A DNA stretch of 16,823 nt from Chryseobacterium gleum (lineage in GTDB: Bacteria > Bacteroidota > Bacteroidia > Flavobacteriales_D > Crocinitomicaceae), in contig CALPSU020000015.1 in the NCBI GenBank assembly GCA_943326315.2, positions 1-16,823 of the forward strand, written 5' to 3'. Of the stretch, positions 1 to 8,016 are shown in pieces. How positions within the stretch are numbered: the first letter of the stretch is position 1; every line of letters starts with the position of its first letter. The translations under genes were made by a program, and so were the position numbers. The notes beneath the pieces were generated by a model. That model was not told the DNA's origin and did no database searches. It saw only the letters and a program-made list of their open reading frames with translations.

Positions 1-1082
1 ATGAAGATCCTGCTCTAGTTCCTCTTTTAGCTGATATGTATTATCCTCAACCTGAACGTTTTTTTAGAATAAAAGAAATTGACACACGTAAATTGATGTA
101 TAAATACTATTGGGTGGATATGATTGAAGCTGCTAAAAGAGGTAGGATAAATATTACACCAGATGGATACGACAATCAAGGTGAAAAAATTGTCCCTGAA
201 CATCGTACGTTAGAGACTCCTCCGCATCCATACACAAAGGATCCTCAAGGACAAGATTTAGATTTAGGTCATTTCAATAAAAAAGGTCAAAATAATGCAA
301 TACGTGGGCATGAAAATAGACAGCGTTTCATTATTGATGAGTTAATAAACGTTTATCCAGATACACTTTGTTGGATACGTGATTTTACTTATTCATTCCA
401 TGACCCTATGACTCAAATGTATTTTTGGCACCCATCATATGATAACTACCCTGTTGTAGGTGTTACATGGTTTCAAGCAAAAGCATTTAGTATTTGGAGA
501 ACTCAATTATTAAATTCATGGTTAGTATCCATGGGAGAAATATTTGTTAACGATTTTAGATTACCTTCAGAATCTGAATGGGAAAGAGCATCTAGAGGTG
601 ACTTAGCTTTATCAGCATACCCATGGGGAGGACCATATATCAGAAATGAAGCAGGTTGCTTCTTAGGGAATTTTAAACCGATGAGAGGTAGATATTTCGA
701 AGATGGAGGATTTCATACTGTAAAAGTATATTCATATAATCCGAATGGTTGGGGGCTATACTGTATGGCAGGAAATGTTTCGGAATGGTGTGAAACTGCA
801 TACGATGAATCAATGAATGAATTCTCACACGATTTGAATAGTGATTACAGATATAATGCAATGGATTGGGATCCACCATCAATGAAAAGAAAAGTATTGC
901 GAGGTGGTTCATGGAAAGATATAGGATATTATTTACAAAACTCAACTAGAACTTTTGAATACCAAGATAGTGCTAAATCTTATATAGGATATAGAAATGT
1001 AATGACTCACTTAGGACGTGGAGGTCGTGACTTTACGAAAGAAGGCGGTGAAGAAATACAAGGAGATATTCAACTAAGATAA
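1..1082 (+). CDS. gldK: GldK, T9SS outer-membrane ring lipoprotein (5' truncated)
   Basis: The reading frame is open from base 3 to the stop at 1080-1082 (359 residues visible). The first in-frame ATG, at 36, is internal, so the signal peptide, lipobox and roughly the first 100 residues lie left of the window. The visible part is a formylglycine-generating-enzyme-like (FGE/SUMF1) domain: a stretch reading PVVGVTW, then ESEWERASRG, AGNVSEW and LRGGSW, in the order usual for the fold. GldK is known to form, with GldN, a ring under the outer membrane in the type IX secretion apparatus. The FGE catalytic cysteines, normally just after the GGS motif, are absent here (GGSWKDIGYYLQ), so a structural role is expected. 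It is the first visible gene of a gldKLMN run, 47 nt before gldL. Identity is based on recognised GldK motifs and on gene order; I am very sure. Confidence 0.95.
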   Translation, partial: EDPALVPLLADMYYPQPERFFRIKEIDTRKLMYKYYWVDMIEAAKRGRINITPDGYDNQGEKIVPEHRTLETPPHPYTKDPQGQDLDLGHFNKKGQNNAIRGHENRQRFIIDELINVYPDTLCWIRDFTYSFHDPMTQMYFWHPSYDNYPVVGVTWFQAKAFSIWRTQLLNSWLVSMGEIFVNDFRLPSESEWERASRGDLALSAYPWGGPYIRNEAGCFLGNFKPMRGRYFEDGGFHTVKVYSYNPNGWGLYCMAGNVSEWCETAYDESMNEFSHDLNSDYRYNAMDWDPPSMKRKVLRGGSWKDIGYYLQNSTRTFEYQDSAKSYIGYRNVMTHLGRGGRDFTKEGGEEIQGDIQLR

Positions 1083-1129
1083 AAAGCTAAAACAAATAAC
1101 AATTTATTAAAAACTTAAACTAAGATATT

Positions 1130-1975
1130 ATGAGTTCAGGAGGAGGAAGTATATTCGAAAGTAAAAAATTTAAAACAATCATGAAGTTCGTCTACGGATG
1201 GGGAGGAGCTGTAGTAATTGTGGGAGCGATGTTTAAAATCCAACATTGGCCAGGAGCAACTGTAATGTTAATTGGTGGGTTAGGAATCGAAGCTTGTATA
1301 TTTATTTTATCTGCATTTGAACCGTTACATGAAGATCCAAATTGGGAATTAGCTTACCCAGAATTAGCGTTGGGACACGCGGATGATTTAGATCACGATG
1401 CAGAACCAATAGTTAGCTCTAGAGCTTCAAAAAATGCAGTTCATGTTGCTGGTGTAACTGAACATTTAGATGAAATGTTAAGTGCAGCAAACATAGACGC
1501 AGCTTTATTAGATAGATTAGGAGAAGGTATGCGTGCTCTAGGAGAAAATGCAGCTCAATTACAAGGTGTTTCAAGTGCAGCAGCTGCAACAGATTCTTAC
1601 GTATCAAGCTTACAAGCAGCATCAGATAAAGTATCCAATCTTTCTGAGGCCTACGAAAGAGCTTCTGTTTCAATTTCAGGTATGACTTCATCAACTGCTG
1701 AAGGTGAATCTTTTGGAGAACAAATGCAAAAAGTATCTAAAAACTTAGCAGCATTGAACAATGTATATGAATTACAATTAAAAGGTTCTTCTGCACATTT
1801 AGAAAGTACAGAAAAATTCCAATCTCAAGTTACTGAAATGATGAAAAATCTTTCGGATTCAACAGAAGATACGAAACGATACAAAGAAAACATGGCAATG
1901 TTATCAGCAAATCTTACTGATTTGAATACAGTATATGGTAACATGTTGAAAGCAATGTCTATCAATAAAGGTTAA
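1130..1975 (+). CDS. gldL: GldL, inner-membrane motor protein of gliding/T9SS
   Basis: A 281-residue protein with two N-terminal membrane helices (about 19-37 and 44-63) joined by the characteristic FKIQHWPGA loop, followed by a long polar, probably coiled-coil cytoplasmic region. GldL forms a pentamer around two GldM helices and converts the proton-motive force into rotation. A membrane glutamate in helix 2, E54 in GIEAC, corresponds by position to the essential Glu49 of Flavobacterium johnsoniae GldL. The C-terminal part holds a repeated pattern, NLAALNNVYELQLK at about 205 and NLTDLNTVYGNMLK at about 261, within alternating Ala/Ser-rich helices. No Shine-Dalgarno is visible before the ATG; the A-rich leader is normal for the phylum. 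It lies between gldK and gldM, presumably co-transcribed. The cytoplasmic tail looks somewhat longer than in F. johnsoniae, from memory. Confidence 0.96.
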   Translation: MSSGGGSIFESKKFKTIMKFVYGWGGAVVIVGAMFKIQHWPGATVMLIGGLGIEACIFILSAFEPLHEDPNWELAYPELALGHADDLDHDAEPIVSSRASKNAVHVAGVTEHLDEMLSAANIDAALLDRLGEGMRALGENAAQLQGVSSAAAATDSYVSSLQAASDKVSNLSEAYERASVSISGMTSSTAEGESFGEQMQKVSKNLAALNNVYELQLKGSSAHLESTEKFQSQVTEMMKNLSDSTEDTKRYKENMAMLSANLTDLNTVYGNMLKAMSINKG

Positions 1976-1985
1976 ATATTAATAA

Positions 1986-2006
1986 TTTATTACTAAAAGT
2001 AATTTG
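1986..2006 (+). other. Small hairpin in the gldL-gldM spacer
   Basis: The 69-nt spacer between gldL and gldM holds a perfect 6-bp inverted repeat, ATTACT-AAA-AGTAAT (1989-2003), with no T-tract after it. It is too weak and lacks the tail needed for a terminator. It could mark a processing or stability site within the operon mRNA, or be chance in AT-rich DNA. Confidence 0.2.
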
Positions 2007-2044
2007 AATAATTAAGTTAAAACCAATTAAAATAAAATTAAGAC

Positions 2045-3796
2045 ATGAGTGGAGGAAAAGAAACCCCAAGACAGAAGATGGTAGGTCTTATGTATTTAGT
2101 ACTACTAGCACTTTTAGCAATGAACGTGTCTAAAGCTGTATTAGATGCATTCGTAGCGATTGAAAAAAATATACAAGTAGGTGCTGTAACACAGTTTGAA
2201 AGAGGTAACTCATCATGGAAAGACTTAGTAGAAGCATCACAAGATAAAACCAATCCACAAAAAGTTGAAAAGGTAAAATATTATTTAAAAGTAATTGATA
2301 AAATTAACAAAATTGCTGGAGAAAGAATAGAAGAAATAGATTTACTTAAGGTAGACTTATTAGGTAAATGTGGTGAAGATGTTAAAACCGTAAAAATGGA
2401 CGGTCCTGAAAACGTAGTATGGATAGCATACTCAAAAAGTGAACCTCTAAAACCTGGTGTATATAATTTAATGGCTATACAAGCTAAGGATCAATATGAT
2501 ATACCAATGCATGAAGTAATTGGACAAGATTTAGAACCTGTTACTGGATCTGGAAAAGCACTTTTTGAAAATTACAATAAATATAGAGGTGAGATTTGTG
2601 ATTTAGTTGGTACATATGCTCCTCCTGGTGGAAAAGCATTTAAATTTAAATCTACTGCTATAAATACATTTGCTAATAATGGAGAATTAGAAAAACAAGT
2701 AGATAAAATGATGGCTTCAAACAAACAAGTAAATATGCTTGATGATGGTGAAGTTATCAAACAGATTTACATGGCTTTATCTAAAAATGAATACGCAGAT
2801 ATGGAAGAAGAAAAGCACTTACATTGGATAGCAAGAACTTTTGACCACTCTCCTATTGTTGCTGCAATCGCTTCATTAACAGCACTTCAACAAGAAATAT
2901 TAGCCGCAAGAGCGACAGCTATTACACATATTAAAAGTAGAGTATCTACAGGTGAATATAGTTTTAATAAAATCATGCCATTGGCTTTCGGACCTGCTAT
3001 TGCAAATTCAGGTGATGAAGTAGAAATAAATGTAATGATGGCAGCTTTTGACTCTGATAACCAACCTATGGTAACTGGTCCGGGAGCAATAACTGTTGCA
3101 GATGGAAAAGGTGCTGTTAAGGTTAAAGTAAGTGGTGGAGCTGAAATGGTTTTAAACGGAACAGTAGCGGTTAAAAAGAAGTCTGGGGAAATTAAGAAAG
3201 AAAATTGGACACATACAATTAAAATTATGAAACCACAAGGAAATGTTTCCTTACCAGAGATGAATGTATTGTATAGAGGATACCCGAATAAAATATCAGG
3301 TGTAGCTTCTGGATATGATCAAACAGTTCTAGCAGGAGAAGGCGTAACATTATCCAAAAGTGGTGAGGGTTATATTGGTAGTCCGGGAGCAGGAAGGACT
3401 TGCAGTATTACTGTATCTGGTAAAAATTCAGTAACAAATAAAACTGTTTCTTTAGGTAAATTCCCTTTTAGAGTTATGAATTTACCAAAACCTGAAATTT
3501 ATTTAGGTACATTGGCTTCAGGTTCTTCTGTAGGAAAATCAGCATTAGCTAGTATGACAAAGTTATTTGCTAAATATCCACCAGAAATTCCATTAACTGC
3601 AAGTTTTGATGTAACTTCTTGGGAAGTAAATGTTGCAGGAGCTCCAAGACCAGCATCTGGTACTGGTTCAGTGTTATCTGCTGAAGCAATATCTTTATTA
3701 AAACAATCAAAACCAGGTTCAAAAGTTAGTATATCCGCTAAATATAAAGGTATGGGATATGCTGGTAACATGGCGTCAATTATTTCCGTTCAATAA
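2045..3796 (+). CDS. gldM: GldM, periplasm-spanning motor shaft of gliding/T9SS
   Basis: A 583-residue protein with one N-terminal membrane helix (about 12-34, MVGLMYLVLLALLAMNVSKA) and a large periplasmic part. GldM dimers sit in the GldL pentamer and reach through the periplasm to the GldK/GldN ring, carrying motor movement to the outer membrane. The N-terminus MSGGKETPRQKMVGLMYLV is nearly invariant in the family; R9 corresponds to the arginine that works with the GldL membrane glutamate. After the helix comes an alpha-helical domain (to about residue 220), then beta-rich Ig-like domains up to the C-terminus, including a Gly-rich stretch around 400-460. It is about 70 residues longer than F. 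johnsoniae GldM as I remember it. It is 69 nt after gldL and 11 nt before gldN, so the four genes are surely one transcription unit. Confidence 0.97.
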   Translation: MSGGKETPRQKMVGLMYLVLLALLAMNVSKAVLDAFVAIEKNIQVGAVTQFERGNSSWKDLVEASQDKTNPQKVEKVKYYLKVIDKINKIAGERIEEIDLLKVDLLGKCGEDVKTVKMDGPENVVWIAYSKSEPLKPGVYNLMAIQAKDQYDIPMHEVIGQDLEPVTGSGKALFENYNKYRGEICDLVGTYAPPGGKAFKFKSTAINTFANNGELEKQVDKMMASNKQVNMLDDGEVIKQIYMALSKNEYADMEEEKHLHWIARTFDHSPIVAAIASLTALQQEILAARATAITHIKSRVSTGEYSFNKIMPLAFGPAIANSGDEVEINVMMAAFDSDNQPMVTGPGAITVADGKGAVKVKVSGGAEMVLNGTVAVKKKSGEIKKENWTHTIKIMKPQGNVSLPEMNVLYRGYPNKISGVASGYDQTVLAGEGVTLSKSGEGYIGSPGAGRTCSITVSGKNSVTNKTVSLGKFPFRVMNLPKPEIYLGTLASGSSVGKSALASMTKLFAKYPPEIPLTASFDVTSWEVNVAGAPRPASGTGSVLSAEAISLLKQSKPGSKVSISAKYKGMGYAGNMASIISVQ

Positions 3797-3807
3797 TACT
3801 TTGAATT

Positions 3808-4809
3808 ATGAAAAGTCTATTATTAAGTACAGCTTTAATTTTACTAGCAGGAACTAGTATTGCTCAACCAGAGATAAATGGAGGTCCAGTAAACGTTCCA
3901 GCTGATGGAATTGTTGATGGTGTGTTCATACAAGAACATATTCCAACAAAACGAATGATTCCTTATGAATTCGTAAGAGAAGCGGATGTAATTTGGAGTA
4001 GACGAGTTTGGGAATCTATTGATATGCGTGAAAAAATAAATCATCCAATGTATTTCCCGTTTGATGAATATGATGCATCAAACAACTGGGTGAAAAATTC
4101 ATCTAGATGGAGTTTATGGACAATTCTTAAAACACATATTTTAAATGGTGATTTAAGAGTGTTTTCACCTTACAATCCATTTCAATTTGACATAACAGAT
4201 GGTGATCAATTAAAATATCCTGTTGATCCACAGCCAGGAATGAATTACTATACAGATAGTACATATAGAACAAACTTGTTCAACTATATGGGAAGTTTGG
4301 GTGCAGAATCAACAACAGCTATACCAAATAGTTTTGGAGAAGATAGTACAATAACATTAGCAGATGGAACAATTCAACCAGTTTATCCTCCAAGAGATAC
4401 AACTTGGATTGTTTCAAAAGATGTTATTCAATATAGAATGAAAGAAGATTGGTTCTTTGACAAAGAAAGATCTGTACTTGATGTTAGAATTATTGCTATC
4501 GCTCCAGTTGTGTACAACAAAGATGCTGATAAACAAATTACAGGAATGAGAGAATTATTTTGGTTATATTTTCCACATTGTAGATTTGTCTTAAATAACT
4601 ACTTCGTTTACAATGATCAAAATGATGCGCAATGGATGAGTTTTGATGATTTATTTTGGAAACGGAGATTTACGTGCACAATTTACAAAGAAAGCAACGT
4701 TTACGATAGAAAGTTTGAAAGCTATAAAACTGGTGTAGATGCGTTATTTGAAGCTGAAAAAGTAAAAGAAGAAATTAGAACTATTGAACACGATGTTTGG
4801 AGTTTCTAA
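3808..4809 (+). CDS. gldN: GldN, T9SS periplasmic ring protein
   Basis: A 333-residue exported protein. A signal peptide with a clean AxA-type end (GTSIA|QPE, cleavage after about residue 19) shows export to the periplasm. The C-terminal half carries the family hallmarks RSVLDVRIIAIAPV, ELFWLYFPHCR and NDAQWMSFDDLFWKRRF. GldN (PorN) binds GldK to make the outer-membrane-associated ring and contacts the GldM C-terminus. The mature protein would begin with Gln, as in three other exported proteins of this window. The gene starts 11 nt after the gldM stop and is last in the operon: a strong terminator begins 20 nt after its stop codon. Identity is certain from the motifs and gene order. Confidence 0.97.
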   Translation: MKSLLLSTALILLAGTSIAQPEINGGPVNVPADGIVDGVFIQEHIPTKRMIPYEFVREADVIWSRRVWESIDMREKINHPMYFPFDEYDASNNWVKNSSRWSLWTILKTHILNGDLRVFSPYNPFQFDITDGDQLKYPVDPQPGMNYYTDSTYRTNLFNYMGSLGAESTTAIPNSFGEDSTITLADGTIQPVYPPRDTTWIVSKDVIQYRMKEDWFFDKERSVLDVRIIAIAPVVYNKDADKQITGMRELFWLYFPHCRFVLNNYFVYNDQNDAQWMSFDDLFWKRRFTCTIYKESNVYDRKFESYKTGVDALFEAEKVKEEIRTIEHDVWSF

Positions 4810-4828
4810 AATGAAAAAAAATATTATT

Positions 4829-4860
4829 AAACCTCGGTATTATTACCGAGGTTTTTTTTT
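4829..4860 (+). terminator. Rho-independent terminator after gldN
   Basis: An 11-bp perfect stem AAACCTCGGTA / TACCGAGGTTT (4829-4839 with 4844-4854) closes on a 4-nt loop TTAT and runs straight into a T-tract ending at 4860. It marks the 3' end of the gldKLMN transcript. The A's before the stem are few, so it should act mainly on the plus strand. Confidence 0.92.
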
Positions 4861-4946
4861 GAAATAAATTAGAGAAAAATAAATAAATTTTAATGAAGAT
4901 TAATGATTAAACAAGATATACGGTTAGAATTTAATAACTTTACAAA

Positions 4947-6893
4947 ATGATTAATTTAGAACAATTAGGGGTACACCTACCCCAAGGATATTTATTTCAA
5001 GGAATTACAGTACAAATTAATAAAGGAGATAAAATAGGTTTAGCTGGAAAAAATGGAGCTGGAAAATCTACATTATTAAAATTAATATCAGGAAAAGATC
5101 AACCTTCAGAAGGAAAAATACATAAACCAAAAGACCTATCTATAGGATATTTAACTCAGGATATTAAAATAGATACTAAATTATCAGTTTTTGAATTTTT
5201 AAACCAATCTAATGAACTTCTAACTAGGCTAAAAAATAGATTAGAAGTTATAAATCAAGAATTAGTAACTCGGACAGATTACGAGTCTGATAGCTACATG
5301 GATATGCTTAATGAATTAAGTGATTTAAATCATGAATTTAATTTGCATGAAGGCTTTTTATGGGAAGAAAAGATTGCTTCTACGCTAAAAGGATTAGGAT
5401 TTACAGATTTAGAATTTGAAAAAAAATTATCTGAATTTTCAGGAGGCTGGAAAATGAGGGCTGAATTATCCAGAATATTAGTAAATCAACCAGATATTAT
5501 ATTATTAGATGAACCAACAAATCATTTAGATATCATTTCAATAAGCTGGTTAGAAAATTACCTGCAAAAATTTGAAGGAGCAGTAATTGTAATTTCGCAT
5601 GATCGTTTATTTTTAGATAATGTAACAAAACGTACATTAGAAATATCACAAGGAAAACTATTAGATTTCCCATATGGATATTCAAAATATAAAATCGCCA
5701 GAGCAGAAGAATCTGAGCGAATGGGAGAAGCTAAAAAACAACAAGAGAAAGATATTAAACATACAAAAGAATTAATAGATAAATTTAGAGCAAAAAAAAA
5801 TAAAGCTTCTTTTGCGCAATCATTAATAAAAAAATTAGATAAAACAGAAATAATTGAAGTTGATAATGATAATAATTCAGGAATGAAAATATCATTTCCG
5901 TTAAGTGTACAACCAGGTAAATGGGTACTTGAAATGCATAATATGGGAAAAACTTATGGAGACAGAACTTTATTTAAAAATATTAATATAACAGTAGGTA
6001 GAGGTGAAAAAATTGCTCTTTTAGGCGCAAACGGTGTTGGAAAATCAACATTAATAAAAAGAGTAATGAACAAGATTGAGGGAGATGGTGAAGTAAACTA
6101 TGGTCACAATGTTCAAATTACATACTTTGCCCAAGATCAAGCAGAATCCCTAGATATTAATAAAACAATATATGAAACTGTTGACGATATTGCTGTAGGA
6201 GAAATAAGAAAAGATTTAAGAAGTATCCTTGGAGCGTTTTTATTTACAGGAGAAGATGTAGATAAAAAAGTTGCTGTATTATCAGGTGGGGAAAGAACAA
6301 GATTAGCACTTTGTATACTATTGTTAAGTCCTTCAAACTTTTTAATACTTGATGAACCAACAAATCATTTAGATATTTTAAGTAAAGAAGTATTGAAGTC
6401 AGCTTTAATTAACTATGAAGGTACATTTATTGTTGTGTCGCATGATCGTGAATTTTTAGATGGATTAACGAATAGAATCTGGGACATTGAAAATCAAGGA
6501 TTAAAAATTCATCATTTTGGTGTACAAGAATTTTTACAGCGAAAAATGGATATATCGGAAGAAAATAAACAACTTTTAAACGAAAATAAAAAAGTTAAAT
6601 CCCCTACTCCAATTATAAAAGTTGAAGAAATAAAGATTCAATCATTTGATGAAATAAAAGAAATTAAAAGAAAAAAAACACAATTAAATAATCAAATAAA
6701 AAAAACAGAAGAAAATATAAGTTCACTGGAAAACAAAATACAGAAAATGGACGAAATTATATTAAATCTAGATTATACGAATGAAACAGAATCAACAAAA
6801 GTACTAGCTGAATACGAGACAATAAAGAAAGAACTAAATAGTGAAATGGAAATTTGGGAATTAGCTACTGAAGAACTAATGACATTAGATTAA
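4947..6893 (+). CDS. ABC-F family ATP-binding protein
   Basis: A 648-residue soluble protein with two ABC ATPase domains in one chain and no membrane segment, the ABC-F layout. Domain 1: Walker A GKNGAGKST (34-42), signature SGGWK (165-169), Walker B/D-loop DEPTNHLD (188-195), then SHDR with the switch histidine. A charged linker (about 240-300) separates it from domain 2: Walker A from G360 (GANGVGKST), signature SGGER (446-450), DEPTNHLD (469-476), SHDR. All catalytic residues are present. The C-terminal tail, about 560-648, is Lys/Glu-rich and probably a two-helix coiled coil, as in Uup/YdiF-type members. ABC-F proteins bind the ribosomal E site and rescue or tune translation; some give antibiotic resistance, but nothing here points to that. 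It stands alone after the gldN terminator. I cannot assign a subfamily name safely. Confidence 0.92.
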   Translation: MINLEQLGVHLPQGYLFQGITVQINKGDKIGLAGKNGAGKSTLLKLISGKDQPSEGKIHKPKDLSIGYLTQDIKIDTKLSVFEFLNQSNELLTRLKNRLEVINQELVTRTDYESDSYMDMLNELSDLNHEFNLHEGFLWEEKIASTLKGLGFTDLEFEKKLSEFSGGWKMRAELSRILVNQPDIILLDEPTNHLDIISISWLENYLQKFEGAVIVISHDRLFLDNVTKRTLEISQGKLLDFPYGYSKYKIARAEESERMGEAKKQQEKDIKHTKELIDKFRAKKNKASFAQSLIKKLDKTEIIEVDNDNNSGMKISFPLSVQPGKWVLEMHNMGKTYGDRTLFKNINITVGRGEKIALLGANGVGKSTLIKRVMNKIEGDGEVNYGHNVQITYFAQDQAESLDINKTIYETVDDIAVGEIRKDLRSILGAFLFTGEDVDKKVAVLSGGERTRLALCILLLSPSNFLILDEPTNHLDILSKEVLKSALINYEGTFIVVSHDREFLDGLTNRIWDIENQGLKIHHFGVQEFLQRKMDISEENKQLLNENKKVKSPTPIIKVEEIKIQSFDEIKEIKRKKTQLNNQIKKTEENISSLENKIQKMDEIILNLDYTNETESTKVLAEYETIKKELNSEMEIWELATEELMTLD

Positions 6894-7195
6894 TAGGGTT
6901 TATTATAGTTTGGTCCTATTAGTTCTCGTTTATCAATTAATTTTGATCTTCTTTTTAATTTTTTTGCATTTCTTTTTAAAGATTTACGTACAGGTTTAGA
7001 TTGCATTTTTAAGGTTCTTTTTATAGCTTCTTTTTTTAATTTTTTGGCATTCTTAATTTGTTCAGCTCTTTTTGCTTCAATAATTTTTTGTGCTTTTTCT
7101 ACACTAGATGCAGCAACTTCAGGACCTTTACTTGCACAGCGAAAAAAAATCAAAATGATTAGCAATAAAATAAATCTGAAAATCGTTTTAAACAT
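6890..7195 (-). CDS. Small, highly basic lipoprotein, function unknown
   Basis: A 101-residue protein. A short hydrophobic segment (about 4-18) ends at Cys20 in IFFRCAS, a loose lipobox (Arg at -1 is unusual), so it is probably a lipoprotein; a simple membrane anchor is the alternative. The part after Cys20 is predicted mostly helical and very basic: about 27 Lys/Arg against 7 Asp/Glu in 81 residues, with clusters such as KKLKK and KKLKRRSK. I do not recognise a domain. Such charge could bind an acidic envelope polymer (LPS, teichoic-like glycans, nucleic acid), but that is inference. Its stop overlaps that of the convergent ABC-F gene by 4 nt, and its start is 30 nt from the divergent Rieske-like lipoprotein gene. 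The frame matches no better alternative on the other strand, and the clear hydrophobic N-terminus argues that it is real. Confidence 0.7.
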   Translation of the reverse strand: MFKTIFRFILLLIILIFFRCASKGPEVAASSVEKAQKIIEAKRAEQIKNAKKLKKEAIKRTLKMQSKPVRKSLKRNAKKLKRRSKLIDKRELIGPNYNKPY

Positions 7196-7225
7196 TCTAC
7201 TTTTATACTAAACAATCGTTATGCA

Positions 7226-7654
7226 ATGAAGATACAGAATATTTTTATTTTATTAATAATCTTTTTGATATCAGGATGTAAAAAGAATACTAATCAAAAT
7301 CCTGTACCTAATATTCCATTTGACATAACGATTAATATTGATTTTCCAAGTTATTCTTCTTTAATAGGAGTTGGAGGATGGACTTATGTTTCAGGAGGTT
7401 CTAAAGGTATTATTGTTTATAGAAAATCTACTGATACATTTGTTGCTTTTGATAGACATTCTCCAAAAGATCCGGAAGGGATTTGTAAAAAACCTCTATC
7501 ACCTGATTCATCTAATTTCTTACAACTAATAGACATTTGTTCAGCAGCAAAATTTTCATTGTATGATGGATCTGCAATAAGTGGTTCAGAATTTGGATTA
7601 AGACAATATCAAACAACTTGGGATGGCAATAATTCTCTTAGGATTTACAATTAA
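7226..7654 (+). CDS. Rieske-fold-like lipoprotein lacking cluster ligands
   Basis: A 142-residue lipoprotein with signal peptide and lipobox ISGC (Cys18). The body has the layout of a Rieske [2Fe-2S] fold: GGWTYVSGGSKGIIVYR (about 50-66), FVAFDRHSPKDP (72-83) where Rieske proteins have YDRxCPH, and DICSAAKFSLYDGSAISG (103-120) where they have CPxHGSxFDLxxG. If aligned on the KF..L..DGS end, the four expected ligands fall on Ser79, Lys81, Asp103 and Ser106, so none is Cys or His. Cys87, Cys105 and His78 are near but out of register. The protein therefore probably keeps the fold but not a Rieske cluster; a different metal site or disulphide (Cys87-Cys105) is possible. It lies 30 nt from a divergent lipoprotein gene and just upstream of a ferredoxin gene, which may hint at a redox link. 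The family call is by pattern memory and moderately sure. Confidence 0.7.
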   Translation: MKIQNIFILLIIFLISGCKKNTNQNPVPNIPFDITINIDFPSYSSLIGVGGWTYVSGGSKGIIVYRKSTDTFVAFDRHSPKDPEGICKKPLSPDSSNFLQLIDICSAAKFSLYDGSAISGSEFGLRQYQTTWDGNNSLRIYN

Positions 7655-7665
7655 AAAAGAATAAC

Positions 7666-7673
7666 TATTTTTG
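7666..7673 (+). promoter_or_regulatory. Bacteroidota -7 box ahead of the ferredoxin gene
   Basis: TATTTTTG fits the phylum consensus TAnnTTTG exactly and lies 18 nt before the ferredoxin ATG, giving a leader of roughly 10-15 nt. No clear TTG -33 box is seen at the usual distance, so this is only a likely promoter. Confidence 0.45.
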
Positions 7674-7691
7674 TAATACAAAAAATAAAAA

Positions 7692-8012
7692 ATGAACGAA
7701 ATTACAGTAACAATTATTGACAGAGAGGGAATATCGCATGATTTAATTGCTCCAACTGATATGAATATGAATATCATGGAAGTGTGTAAATCATACGAAT
7801 TACCAGTACTCGGAGAATGTGGCGGAATGGCCATGTGTGCAACATGTCAATGTTATTTAGAATCTGACACTGTTTTACCTGAACAAAATGATGCAGAACT
7901 AGACATGCTAGATCAAGCATTTTTTGTTAAACCAAACAGTCGATTGGGATGTCAAATTCAAATTACAGAAGAAATTAATGGTATTAAATTAAGACTGGCG
8001 CCTGAAGCTTAA
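7692..8012 (+). CDS. 2Fe-2S ferredoxin, adrenodoxin-like
   Basis: A 106-residue cytoplasmic electron-transfer protein. Four cysteines, C43, C49, C52 and C87 (ECGGMAMCATC ... RLGCQ), follow the CX5CX2CX34C pattern of the vertebrate/ISC-type ferredoxins and bind one [2Fe-2S] cluster. Length and beta-grasp pattern are complete: beta strands at the start, the cluster loop in the middle, and the typical acidic helix (EQNDAELDMLDQ, 64-75) that docks partners. Roles in this family are Fe-S cluster assembly or feeding a monooxygenase/reductase; no partner gene is beside it, so the specific role is open. It begins 37 nt after the Rieske-like gene, with its own promoter-like box. Its stop is 4 nt from the stop of the convergent beta-barrel gene, and no terminator is visible between them. 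Confidence 0.92.
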   Translation: MNEITVTIIDREGISHDLIAPTDMNMNIMEVCKSYELPVLGECGGMAMCATCQCYLESDTVLPEQNDAELDMLDQAFFVKPNSRLGCQIQITEEINGIKLRLAPEA

Positions 8013-8016
8013 TCAA

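Noticed and set aside
673..945. Open frame on the minus strand inside gldK
   Set aside because: It is a shadow of gldK: no domain or signal, and the codon pattern belongs to the plus-strand gene.
3499..3771. Open frame on the minus strand inside gldM
   Set aside because: A shadow of gldM with no recognisable feature; the plus-strand gene is certain.
4811..4867. An 18-codon ORF (MKKNIIKPRYYYRGFFLK) running through the gldN terminator
   Set aside because: It is fully explained by the hairpin and T-tract sequence, and nothing suggests translation.
4935..4942. TAACTTTA, a near match to the -7 box just before the ABC-F start
   Set aside because: It ends 4 nt before the ATG, has a mismatch in the last base and no TTG box upstream; too weak to list as a promoter.
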